A stretch of DNA of 15,834 bases from Baffinella frigidus (taxonomy: Eukaryota > Cryptophyceae > Cryptomonadales > Baffinellaceae): positions 1-15,834 of the forward strand of contig MU646456.1 in NCBI GenBank assembly GCA_026770585.1. The letters are read 5' to 3'. A program made the position numbers and the translations under genes. The stretch's first letter is position 1, and the number at the start of each line of letters is the position of its first letter. Below the pieces are notes generated by a model. The model saw only the letters and a list, made by a program, of their open reading frames with translations. It did no database searches and was not told the DNA's origin. Positions 7,136 through 14,108 of the stretch are shown piece after piece.

Positions 7136-7318
7136 AGTTCAGGGTTCAGGGTTCAGGGTTCAGGGTTCATAGATCATGGTTCAGGGTTCAGGGTTCAGGG
7201 TTCAGGGTTCATAGTTCAGGGTTCATGGATCATGGTTCATGGTTCAGGGTTCAGGGTTCAGGGTTCATAGTTCAGGGTTCATGGATCATGGTTCATGGTT
7301 CAGGGTTCAGGGGTCAGG
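7136..7318 (+). repeat. TTCAGGG heptamer array with GTTCATGG/ATAG variants
   Basis: Nearly pure GGGTTCA units with periodic interruptions (TTCATAG, TCATGGATCATGG) that themselves repeat at about 64 bp, giving a two-level array. One substitution separates the unit from TTTAGGG. G-runs on this strand could form quadruplexes. Confidence 0.95.
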
Positions 7319-7428
7319 GTACCTGGTTCGCCCGTCGCCGCCGCCGCTAGCCGCTGGTCCGCCGTCCATTCGACCAACGTCGAGTGATTCACCTGCGTAA
7401 GCACGATGTCACCTTGAGAATACACTCG

Positions 7429-7582
7429 GAGCCAAAACATTTCGCCTAAGTCAACTCCCCCATGAAAGCCAGCGCCTTAAGTCAAATGCCTGCTCCCAGA
7501 TCAGGTCCATCTAAACGAAATGGCAACTTACAGCCGAGGATCAGCTTTGTTGACTTAAGGTAAAATATCCTGGCGGGCAGTG
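7429..7582 (+). repeat. 155-bp dispersed repeat, copy 1
   Basis: Matches 15348-15506 on the other strand over its whole length, including TAAACGAAATGGCAACTTAC and CAAATGCCTGCTCCCAGA. An inner pair CCTAAGTCAAC (7445) and GTTGACTTAAGG (to 7560) is a terminal inverted repeat enclosing 116 bp, so this is likely another MITE. The stretch 7319-7428 is unrecognised. Confidence 0.85.
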
Positions 7583-7655
7583 GAAAAGTCGGTCAACCCG
7601 AGGGAGGCAGAGCTAGGATGCCAGAAAAACCGCACCTGGTACGCGCGGTGGCGGA

Positions 7656-7797
7656 GAAGTTAGCCACGGGAAATAATGAAAATTCGAAAATTGGAGCCAT
7701 TTTGTCAACTTTTGAGAAAGTTAGTACCATGAATTTCTCAAAAGTGGACAAAATGGCTCCAATTTCCCCATTTCCTCATTTTTCGGCGGCCTACTTC
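7656..7797. mobile_element. 142-bp palindrome (H5)
   Basis: Arms of about 64 bp. The inner 36 (ATTGGAGCCATTTTGTC.ACT, then TTTGAGAAA) pair almost perfectly around a 14-base loop (GTTAGTACCATGAA); the outer part (GAAGT.AGCC) is more diverged. TA lies symmetrically at 7661-7662 and 7792-7793. It directly abuts a copy of repeat V (GCGCGGTGGCGGAG). Confidence 0.88.
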
Positions 7798-8068
7798 TCT
7801 GCACAGCGCTCTACGCGCGGCGGCGGAGGTTGGCGCAACTCCAGCAAGGCTTCGGGTATTTTTGCCCTATGGCCTAACGCCCAACTCAACGGTATTCCTG
7901 AACCGTAAACCCCACGCGCAAAAGCTGGAGCCAAAGGCTCATAACCGCATCTGGCACGCTCGGAGGCGGAGGTTTGCGTAGCGGGAGAGAAGAGGTGCGT
8001 CTGGATCTGTCTCCTCTCGCTTGCAAAAAACCTCAACGCACCACGCTCCTGTAGCCCGCAACACCAGC

Positions 8069-8126
8069 AAGAGAGAGAGAGAGGGAGGGAGGGAGGGAGG
8101 GAGGGAGAGAGAGAGAGAGAGAGAAA
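8069..8126 (+). repeat. GA/GGGA mirror repeat
   Basis: A homopurine tract: GAGAGA, then five GGGA units, then GAGAGA, roughly symmetrical in mirror sense. This geometry favours triplex (H-DNA) formation. It separates two copies of repeat V. Confidence 0.9.
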
Positions 8127-8330
8127 AGTTTCCCGTCCTGGGCTGGAAGCCTAAGCTTCCACTCGAAAATCCTGGAGGATCCCATGAATTGCCCTATGGC
8201 CTAACGCCCAACTCAACGGTATTCCTGAACCGTAAACCCCACGCGCAAAAGGTGGAGCAAAAGGCTCATAACCACACCTGGTATCGCCCAACTTAAAGGT
8301 CTTACTGATCCGCATACCCTACGCACCTGG

Positions 8331-8480
8331 TCCACGCAGGGCTGGAGGGGGGGGTATTCCAAAGTCATTTTTGAGGGAAATAGTGTCCAAAAGTCAATTT
8401 TGGGAAGAAAACGGCTCCAAGGGCGACCCAATGGCTCATAGGGCGACCCTGGAATACCCCCCCGAAGGGCCCTGCGTGGA
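8331..8480. mobile_element. 150-bp palindrome (H6)
   Basis: The ends TCCACGCAGGGC and GCCCTGCGTGGA pair perfectly, followed by GGGGGGGTATTCCA / TGGAATACCCCCCC. The centre has imperfect pairing and two direct repeats (AAAGTCA.TTTT; GGGCGACCC). It lies within repeat V, between ACGCACCTGG and GGCGCGGTGGCG, which are adjacent or nearly so in other V copies, so it is an insertion. Confidence 0.85.
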
Positions 8481-8528
8481 GGCGCGGTGGCGCAGGTTCG
8501 CGTAGCGGGCGGTGACGGGGGAGAAGAT

Positions 8529-8655
8529 GCCCTCCGAGGCGGACCAAATCAAGGCTGTAGCATGCGCCAATTCCTCGAGCGGCACCTTCAAAAACGAATG
8601 TGCCACCCGAGGAATTGGCTCCAAACAATCGTCGATTTGGTCCGCTTCGCAGGGC
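8529..8655. mobile_element. 127-bp palindrome (H7)
   Basis: Arms GCCCTCCGAGGCGGACCAAA, then TC, pair with GATTTGGTCCGCTTCGCAGG, then GC. The inner GCCAATTCCTCG.G.GGCAC pairs around a 14-base loop. It interrupts repeat V after GGGAGAAGATG. The GGACCAAATC motif is also found in the arms of the palindrome at 11279. Confidence 0.85.
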
Positions 8656-9001
8656 TGGTGGTACCTGGTATGCGCGGTGGCGGGGGTTCGCGTAGCGGGC
8701 GGTGACAGGCGCGATAATATGCATTCTGTCTCAGTCTATTTGGGCCCACCAATTTAGTGAGCCCGGGGTATTTTCAGCCCCAAAGTTGACGGATTTGTAC
8801 CGCAAACCCAGGACGTCAACTTGAGAATAGTCGGTCAACCCGAGGGAGGTAGAGCTAGAATCAAAGTGGCCTCACGCCCAACGTGAACCGCAAACCCCAC
8901 GCACCTGGTACGCGCGGTGGCGGAGGTTGGCATATCTTGCGGTGACGGGGGAGAAGATGTGCGTCTGGATCAGCGACTCGAAAATGAACGGATCCACCTG
9001 T

Positions 9002-9214
9002 CCACTCGAGGCTAGAAATGTGACTATTTCAAAACAGGGAGTCCTTCACAAGTGAAGAGAAAAAAAAGAGCGGTGTAGTAATTTTCACAGAAAAGGGGGC
9101 GTTTGGTCACGTATCTAGGGGAATTCCCCTAAATACGTGACCAAGCCTGCCCGTGACTGGTACTAAATTTAACAACCCCACATTTAAAAAAGTCCCATTT
9201 CTAGCCTCGAGTGG
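9002..9214. mobile_element. 213-bp foldback with inner palindrome (H8)
   Basis: The outer arms CCACTCGAGGCTAGAAATG and CATTTCTAGCCTCGAGTGG pair, and an inner, almost perfect hairpin TTGGTCACGTATCTAGGGG with its complement lies at 9103-9144 around GAATTC. GTGTAGTAATTTT (9073-9085), a half TACTACAC core, is in the left spacer. One foldback may be nested in another. Confidence 0.8.
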
Positions 9215-9223
9215 GGCCACGGC

Positions 9224-9276
9224 AGGCCATTAGCCAGAATTTCAGGACGCAACGGTTCGTTTCCTGGTACTAAATG
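9224..9276 (+). repeat. Dispersed repeat Y, copy 2
   Basis: GGCCATTAGCCAGAATTTCA, then GGACGCAACGGTTCGTTTCC, TGGTACTAAAT, aligns with 226-282. Confidence 0.6.
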
Positions 9277-9277
9277 A

Positions 9278-9657
9278 GTGTGCGGTCCCACGTGGGAGGC
9301 AGCTCCTCGTCCTCTCCACGTCCGATTCGTTACTCGCTACGAAAATGAACGGATCCACTTCCACCAACCCTCACGGGAGGACCGAATCGTCAATTTCAAA
9401 ATCTTGGATTTGCCTGGGCATAGATGGATATTTTCTGCAAAGCCCACTGTGTGGCCAGAGCCCTTCTGTGTCTTGTTCTTCTGCTTCCGGTTTTTCTTCT
9501 ACTTCTTGTGTTTCTTCTGAATTGTTCTCAAGCCTGGAGATGAGTGATCCAAACGTCTATGAGCCTTACGACGAGCCCGCCTCGCGACAGTGGCTCCCAG
9601 AGACCGACTTCAAGAAAACAGTCTTGCATGCAGATAAGATGTCTACGTTCATAGGCT
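9278..9657 (+). other. Coding-like segment, possible relic exons
   Basis: Two stretches read as ordinary protein. One is RYENERIHFHQPSREDR, in the frame starting at 9278. The other is MSDPNVYEPYDEPASRQW, in the frame starting at 9345, after a polypyrimidine tract (about 9460-9535). Both DNA segments have relatives nearby: GAAAATGAACGGATCC also at 8983 and, inverted, near 9880; CCAACCCTCACGGG also at 11282; AAACGTCTATG.GCC also at 11106 and, inverted, near 10340. Frames are not kept in all relatives. It may be a dead duplicated gene or TE fragment; no family is recognised. A CTGTGTGG MITE-end remnant lies at 9448. Confidence 0.25.
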
Positions 9658-9809
9658 AACGTCCCGAAAAGGGGGTAGTTAGGCCTACGGCATTGCCTAG
9701 GACCTCCTACCGTAGGCCGAGGGATCCCAGGACCGAAAAGTCTCGGCCTACGGTAGGAGGTCCTAGGCAATGCCGTAGGCCTAACTACCGCATTTTGAGG
9801 CCGTTACCC
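9654..9809. mobile_element. GGGTAACGGCC foldback family, copy B
   Basis: A 156-bp palindrome: GGCTAACGTCCCGAAAAGGG, then GGTAGTTAGGCCTACGGCAT, TGCCTAGGACCTCCTACCGT, AGGCC, pairs with the right arm across a short centre (GAGGGATCCCAGGACCGAAAAGTCT). TA flanks both sides (9652-9653 and 9810-9811). The arms, about 70 bp, are nearly identical to copies C and D. Confidence 0.92.
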
Positions 9810-9831
9810 TATTAACGTGTCTTGAGACAGG

Positions 9832-9957
9832 ATGTCCGTGGCGTTGCTGAAACAGCGATTGGTGCAACAGGTGGGTCCGTTCATTTTCGGTCAGAGGTTG
9901 CGGGGGAAGGGCCTCTCGAGGTCGTTTCTGAGGGCAAAAAAGAAGGAGCAGAAGAAG
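9832..9957 (+). other. Unique segment with possible small exon
   Basis: After a CAG acceptor-like site (TGTCTTGAGACAG, to 9829), about 40 bases read MSVALLKQRLVQQ and end at CAG/GTGGGT, a donor-like site (about 9869). The reverse strand also has an acceptor-like TGTTTCAG and an ENERTHLLHQ reading, so strand is ambiguous. No homologue is recognised. Confidence 0.2.
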
Positions 9958-10049
9958 GGTGGAGGGTTGAGGGTTGAGGGTGGAGGGTTGAGGGTGGAGG
10001 GTGGAGGGTGGAGGGTGGAGTGTGGAGTGTGGAGTGTGGAGTGTGGAGG
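9958..10049 (+). repeat. GGGTTGA/GGGTGGA heptamer array
   Basis: Tandem 7-bp units GGAGGGT, TGAGGGT, GGAGTGT. The last part shifts to GTGGAGT. It is another heptamer relative of TTTAGGG; both-strand ORFs are periodic. Confidence 0.92.
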
Positions 10050-10137
10050 AGGAGACCTCGTAGAGGGGGTAGAGCTCTGGACGGAACGTCAGGCTCTCGG
10101 GTGCCTGCCGAGCGTGCCACGTCAGCACAGTTTAATA

Positions 10138-10293
10138 GGTTCACGGCCTGAAAATGGGGTAGTTAGGCCTACGGGATTGCCTAGGACCTCCTACCGTAGG
10201 CCGAGACGTTTTGGTCCTAGGATCCCTCGGCCTACGGTAGGAGGTCCTAGGCAATGCCGTATGCCTAACTACCCCATTTTCAGGCCGTTAGCC
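10138..10293. mobile_element. GGGTAACGGCC foldback family, copy C
   Basis: A 156-bp palindrome with the same arms as B and D (GGCCTGAAAATGGGGTAGTT, then AGGCCTACGG.ATTGCCTAGG). The centre is GAGACGTTTTGGTCCTAGGATCCCTC. The left flank is TA (10136-10137); the right flank is TG, probably a mutated TA. Confidence 0.92.
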
Positions 10294-10298
10294 TGTGA

Positions 10299-10612
10299 AG
10301 TTTGACGATACCGAGGCGGGCCCGTTTCTCAAGGCTCATAGACGTTTGTATGCGCCTTGAGTTGAGTGATACACCACGCTCCACCGCCGAGCGCGAAAAA
10401 GTACGTGTAGTACGGATTGAAACCAACATGCCGCCCCGGTGCAGTCAACCGCGGCGGCAACTACGCCGGGCAGAGTTAGTAACCGATCTCATCCCGCCAG
10501 GCATTTAATTCAAATGCCCCGGAGTTCCCCGAATGAACGAAATGCCACGTCAGCACCACGCGTCACCGCCGAGAGTGACAAAGCGCGTTCAGTACGGATC
10601 GGAACCTCCATC
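10299..10612 (+). repeat. Duplicated coding-like block between foldbacks
   Basis: CCACGCTCCACCGCCGAGCG, continuing to GTACGGATTGAAACC (about 10376-10430), aligns without gaps to 10556-10612. GTGCCACGTCAGCAC occurs at 10114, 10541 and 10805. Both aligned copies read as similar peptide in one frame (TPRSTAEREKVRVVRI and APRVTAESDKARSVRI). They may be duplicated exon relics or simply GC-rich repeat. A small hairpin GGCATTTAATTCAAATGCC lies at 10500. Confidence 0.45.
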
Positions 10613-10616
10613 AATA

Positions 10617-10755
10617 GAGTAACGGCCTGGAAATGGGGTAGTTAGGCCTACGGCATTGCCTAGGACCTCCTACCGTAGGCCAGGATCCCTCGGCCTACGG
10701 TAGGAGGTCCTAGGCAATGCCGTATGCCTAACTACCCCATTTCAGGCCGTTAGCC
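10617..10755. mobile_element. GGGTAACGGCC foldback family, copy D
   Basis: A 139-bp palindrome flanked by TA (10615-10616 and 10756-10757). The arms match B and C, but the centre is shortened to AGGATCCCTC, so it is nearly loopless. It is the most hairpin-perfect member of the family. Confidence 0.92.
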
Positions 10756-10887
10756 TATGAGATTGGAACCACCATGGCCACAATGTGTTCCAGTGCCGTG
10801 AGTGCCACGTCAGCACGGTTGACTAAACCGGGGCAGCAACTACTTGACTTAAGAATTCGGGGATGTTTCGATCAGACTGGCATGGTA

Positions 10888-11002
10888 GCTCTGCCTGAGT
10901 TTTATTCTGGCTCGTTATAAAGGCTTTCTATTCGCCCGTTAGTACTGGATTTCTGCTTTTAAATACTTTTAAGGACGAGCCAGAATAAAACTCAGACAGA
11001 GC
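10888..11002. mobile_element. TA-flanked foldback element CTCTGCC, copy 2
   Basis: A 115-bp copy of the element at 4923, with the same ends and the same interior (AAAGGCTTTCTATTCGCCC, TACTGGATTTCT). TA is present at 10886-10887 and 11003-11004. Confidence 0.92.
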
Positions 11003-11278
11003 TAGACCATGTGTTCCACTGCCCCGCACGACGCTGGACTGGACTCTTCTTTGTTACTCTCGATGCAGGTCCTAGGTAGGCCCTTGAGCCTTGAGTTGAG
11101 TGATACAAACGTCTATGCGCCTTGAGAAACAGGACCGCCCCGGAAACGCTTTCTGTTCAGTCAACTGGTTGGAGTCCGGGGCCAGGAAACCAAACTCCAA
11201 ACCGGAAACCGTAAACCCACTCAACCTTGAACCCTCGACTGGGCAGGGTGTGTACCGGGGCGGTGACTACGCCCGGGA

Positions 11279-11418
11279 CCACCAACCCTCACGGGCGGAC
11301 CAAACCGTCGATTTTCAGACCTCATCATCGCCTTGCAGCGGGGTCGAATCCGACCCCGCTGCAAGGTGATTTGGAGGTCTGAAAATCGACGATTTGGTCT
11401 TTCCGTGAGGGTTGGTGG
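11279..11418. mobile_element. 140-bp near-perfect palindrome (H10)
   Basis: Arms of about 68 bp: CCACCAACCCTCACGGGCGG, then ACCAAACCGTCGATTTTCAG, ACCTC, and the complement, with only a few mismatches and one small indel. The centre GCGGGGTCG-AATC-CGACCCCGC has a 4-base loop. One arm has a single-copy relative at 9359-9405. No TA at the ends. The stretch 11005-11278 upstream holds only the AAACGTCTATG relative at 11106 and is otherwise unrecognised. Confidence 0.92.
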
Positions 11419-11482
11419 GAGGGTTGGTACCGGGAAGAGATACCTAGACATGTGCGAGTAAAGTTGGGCACGCCCAAAATTC

Positions 11483-11522
11483 GCCCCCCCCCGAAATTTT
11501 ACATGAGAATTTCGCCCCCCCC
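11483..11522. repeat. Hairpin CGAAATT between two C-runs
   Basis: CGAAATT and AATTTCG (11492-11514) pair around TTACATGAG and are flanked by runs of eight or nine C. AAATT(T)CGCCCCCC occurs in direct orientation on both sides. Confidence 0.6.
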
Positions 11523-11569
11523 TCAGGAAATTTACCTGTGGGGGTGCTCGAGCTAAACCCAACGAGTCT

Positions 11570-12047
11570 TCGGAGGGGGGGCTCGCAACCTGACGTACAA
11601 GATGGGGGGGAGTCGTAACCTGTTTGTCCAGGGAGAGGAGGCGGCGGTCCATATGGCTACAAGCCCGCACCAAGTTCCCTGATAATCGAGGTCCATAACC
11701 TATCATGCGAGCCTGATGTGGTGCCCTACAGGGGGGGGTTCATAACCTGTTTGTCCAGGGCGAGGAGGCCCATGAGGACTACCCCGGCGCTGTCGAGGAG
11801 GAAGCACGACACCCTCAAGAACAAGGGACATATGCACTAATATATGTGCTAATATATGTACCAATATATGTGCTAATATATGTGCTAATATATGCACTGA
11901 TATGTGTACTAAATGTGTACCAATATATGTAGTAGTATCTGTAATAATATATGTACTGATATATGTAACCTGTTTGTCCAGGGCAAGGAGGCGACGGTCC
12001 ATGAGAACGACGCCGGCACTGTCGAGGAGGAAGCAGGACAGGCCCGC
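11570..12047 (+). repeat. Repeat R leader blocks (CCTGTTTGTCCAGG)
   Basis: AACCTGTTTGTCCAGGG, a short spacer, then (GG)CCATGAGGACTAC..CGGC and GCTGTCGAGGAGGAAGCA form a block at 11617, 11736-11812, 11967-12045 and (second half) 12334-12378. It precedes the R units. Minus-strand ORFs with the same start in several places merely reflect the repetition. Confidence 0.8.
11832..11968 (+). repeat. About 12-bp AATATATGTGCT minisatellite
   Basis: Ten or more units of (C/G)TAATATATGT(G/A)C with drift toward the right. It is AT-rich and lies between two repeat R leader blocks. Confidence 0.95.
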
Positions 12048-12219
12048 CTCATCTGGGTTCGAAAGGTCGTCGCACCCGACCTACACGGATATATATCAGA
12101 GCGGTGTGCAGAGAAGTTGGACACACAGCACACCAGCGGAAAACTGAGGCCCGCCTCCCCTGGGTTCGAAAGGTCGTCGCACCCGACCTGAATGCCGAAC
12201 ACCAACGTTACAGGACGCA

Positions 12220-12332
12220 CCACACAGCGGGCTACGAAGGGATTTTCGGGCGCTGAGAGCCCGAGTTTCCGTCACCGTATCCGTAGGAACCCCCCTATGC
12301 CCCTACGGGTTGCCTACTGTAGGGTGCTGGTC
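12220..12332 (+). mobile_element. CCACACAGCGG MITE, truncated at right
   Basis: CCACACAGCGGGCTACGAAG, then GGATTTTCGGGCGCTGAGAG, CCCGAGTTTCCGTCACC and the ATCCGTAGGAACCCCCCTAT section, stopping after GCCTACTGTAGGGT. The right terminal repeat is lost, as in the copy at 2907. It separates a tail B from the next R block. Confidence 0.8.
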
Positions 12333-12424
12333 GGTCCATGAGGACTACCCCCGCGCTGTCAAGGAGGAAGCAGGATAGGCCCGCCTCACCTGGCTTCGAA
12401 AGGTCGTCGCACCCAACCCACACA

Positions 12425-12610
12425 GGGGGGTCGAAATCGATGAGCAGTGAGCGGTGACCTGCCTGGTAACATGCAACATCTTTTGATGTGGTCTGTTTTG
12501 AATCTGAGGATGGATGCATGGACGAGAAAAGAACTTTATCAACTGAATCTGATTGAACTTCAATTCTTACTGATGTTGTCTGGTTTGAAGATGTTCAGAC
12601 TTCCGAGGGG
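12425..12610. other. Unique AT-richer segment, no feature seen
   Basis: Not similar to anything else in the window. Weak direct repetition (GATGTGGTCTGTTTTGAATC at 12484 against GATGTTGTCTGGTTTGAAGA at 12571). The plus-strand frame is open here but runs straight into repeat R, so I do not call a gene. Confidence 0.4.
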
Positions 12611-13042
12611 GAAGCCTGCCCCCTCTGGTTTTGAAAGGTCGTCGCACCCGACCTACACGGGTATGTATCAGAGCGGTGTGCCGAGAAGTTGGATTGCGCA
12701 CACAGCACAACAGCGGAAAACTTAGGGCGAGTGCAGCGAGAGACGTGAGGGCAGGGGTGTGCTTCCTCAACACGCCCGCCTCCTCTGGCTTCGAAAGGTC
12801 GTCGCACCCAACCTGAATGCCGGAAACAAACTTTACAGGACATCTGTGGACGCGACCACCAACGTTAGAAGAGGACTTATGCGGACGCGGATCTGGTACA
12901 AATGTCTACACTCAGAATCGAGGGGGGGGCACGACATGCCCGCCTCTTCTGGGTTTGAAAGGTCGTCGCACCCAACCTGAATGCCGGAAACAAACTTTAC
13001 AAGACTTCAATGGACGCGACGGTGGTACACACGACTACAATC

Positions 13043-13182
13043 TCATACGGAAACGCTTACAATTTATAAACTGGATTTCAATCAAAATTACTACACGTTT
13101 TCTTTAACATTACTATTAAAGATCGTTTTGTGTAGTAAATTTCATTGAATCCAGTTTATAAATTATAAGTGTTTCCATATGA
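13043..13182. mobile_element. 140-bp palindrome with TACTACAC core (H11)
   Basis: The arms TCATACGGAAACGCTTACAA, then TTTATAAACTGGATTTCAAT, and the complement meet at a central 51-bp core (13088-13138, TTACTACAC ... GTGTAGTAA) with loop CATTACTA. Core and whole palindrome share their midpoint. TA occurs near both ends (CA-TA-CGG; CCA-TA-TG). The outer arms are unrelated to those of 2115-2256, although the core is the same. Confidence 0.88.
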
Positions 13183-13332
13183 AATCATGACAGGCCCGCC
13201 TCCTCAGGCTTCGAAAGGTCGTCGCGGCCGACCTACACGGGTTTATATTGAGCGGTGTGCAGAGAAGTTGGAGACACCGCACACCAGCGGAAAACCCAGG
13301 CCCGCCTCCTCCCACACGAGAATGCTAGAGGG

Positions 13333-13402
13333 GCCTATTCAAAACCATTTGTTTTTACAATGGGCATTTGTGTAGTAACTTTTGTTGAAAATGGGTCAGG
13401 CT
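13333..13402. repeat. Decayed half of a TACTACAC-type palindrome
   Basis: TTTGTGTAGTAAC at 13369-13381 matches the right half of the core. The flanks GCCTATTCAAAACCA and GTTGAAAATGGGTCAGGC pair only loosely. It is a probable remnant. Confidence 0.45.
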
Positions 13403-13563
13403 AGTACGCAATATACCAGGCGCGAGGTTGGAATGCCCTATCCTGGTACAAACGTTTACAACCCCACCTGTAAAAAGAATCCTTCAGCATTCTCGAGTGG
13501 TCTGGCTTGGAAAGGTCGTCGCACCCGATCTGAATGCCGAGCACCAACGTTACAGGACTTTTT

Positions 13564-13733
13564 CGGAGGCAAAGGGATCCACAAAATCGTCAAACGTAAA
13601 AACCGTCGTAAAACGTAAATAATGGTCAAACGTAAATACCTTTCTATTATTTGTACCACGATTTGTAACACGAATAATAGAAAGATTCACGACGGTGTTT
13701 GCGTTCAAGGTTTTGTGGACCTCTTCGCTTCCG
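13564..13733. mobile_element. 170-bp palindrome with expanded left arm (H12)
   Basis: The outer CGGAGGCAAAGGGATCCACA pairs with 13714-13733. CCGTCGT / ACGACGG and CTTTCTATTATT / AATAATAGAAAG pair closer in. The left arm has about 27 extra bases made of (GTCA)AACGTAAA repeats, absent from the right arm. It follows a tail B of repeat R directly. The minus-strand reading from 13756 is open (SSGLGAEAAPGSEEVHK); a role as an exon is possible but weakly supported. Confidence 0.8.
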
Positions 13734-13794
13734 GGCGCGGCCTCAGCCCCCAACCCTGAACTCATCTCCGCAAAAGTATTAACTAATCACTTTT

Positions 13795-14085
13795 GGCGCA
13801 ACAAAATTTACCACACAAACGCTGTACTAGCCACACGAGGCTATCCATGCGAAAAGATTCAGAAGCCAATTACTGAATTATTGCCCAGGAAACACGCCAA
13901 AAGACTGAAAATGATCATGTTTCCGCCCGCTGAGCGGTCGGACTTGTGTAAAGTATCAAGGTTTTCATATGAAAATTACTACACACGTTTACAATCGACA
14001 TTTATTCTGTTCCCATAGGTAGCCTCGTGTGGTAGTACTAGTAAACCCCAATCGTGCAGTAAATTTCGTTTCCCACCAGCAATTA
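13795..14085. mobile_element. TACTACAC-type palindrome split by a MITE
   Basis: The left half CAACAAAATTTACCACACAA, then ACG (13799-13821), and the right half CGTGCAGTAAATTTCG (14052-14067) are the two sides of the core seen at 2161 and 13088. Outer ATTAACTAAT and ATTAATTAAT extend the pairing loosely. The MITE at 13831-14032 lies exactly in what would be the loop. Confidence 0.65.
13831..14032 (+). mobile_element. CCACACGAGG MITE, copy 1
   Basis: A 202-bp element: CCACACGAGGCTATCCATGC, then GAA, pairs with TTCCCATAGGTAGCCTCGTG, then TGG. It is flanked by TAG on both sides (13828-13830 and 14033-14035). The interior includes TTTCCGCCCGCTGAGCGGTC, then GGACTTGTGTAAAG, and a half TACTACAC core (13978-13990). 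It shares most of its interior with 14844-15022. The ORF over it does not match the other copy's frame. Confidence 0.9.
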
Positions 14086-14108
14086 ATTAATCCTTTTGCG
14101 GATTAATA

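Larger units (their letters stand above)
7618..8990 (+). repeat. Repeat V, five partial copies interrupted by palindromes
   Basis: The consensus pieces are GGCCTAACGCCCAACTCAAC, CGGTATTCCTGAACCGTAAA, CCCCACGC, then ACCTGGTACGCGCGGTGGCG, GAGGTTCGCGTAGCGGGCGG and TGACGGGGGAGAAGATG. Copies are near 7630-7655, 7800-8000, 8186-8345, 8481-8528, 8656-8712 and 8862-8990. Palindromes sit at the breaks (7656, 8331, 8529). CAACCCGAGGGAGG(C/T)AGAGCTAG precedes copies at 7594 and 8835. No open frame is kept between copies. Confidence 0.75.
12041..13560 (+). repeat. Repeat R: eight units with two alternating tails
   Basis: Each unit has GCCCGCCTC.TCTGG.TTCG, then AAAGGTCGTCGCACCCGACC, at about 12041, 12148, 12378, 12614, 12773, 12938, 13193 and 13500. 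Two tails follow. Tail A is TACACGGGTATATATCAGAG, then CGGTGTGCAGAGAAGTTGG, at 12082, 12652 and 13231. Tail B is GAATGCCG.AACACCAACGTT, then ACAGGA, at 12189, 12815, 12978 and 13530. The order is A, B, broken, A, B, B, A, B. A MITE, unique DNA and a palindrome interrupt it. It is not protein-coding: frames differ between units. Confidence 0.85.

Noticed and set aside
11335-11362. tRNA T-arm or B-box-like GGGGTCGAATCCGACCCC
   Set aside because: It is the centre of a 140-bp palindrome; no acceptor, D or anticodon arm is present.
11221-12002. Minus-strand ORFs sharing an MDRRLL start
   Set aside because: The shared start comes from duplicated repeat R leader blocks, not from a gene family.
12041-12090. 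TTCGAA word in repeat R as a tRNA-derived SINE box
   Set aside because: The B-box needs a C two bases after TTCGA and a matching A-box about 35 bp upstream; neither is seen, and there is no tail.
13550-13765. Next exon of the minus-strand gene (MSSGLGAEAAPGSEEVHK)
   Set aside because: Phase would fit, but the acceptor is weak, the donor poor and the sequence is the arm of a palindrome; kept only as a remark.
13695-14018. 107-codon plus-strand ORF
   Set aside because: It spans a palindrome arm and a MITE; the second MITE copy does not keep the frame.
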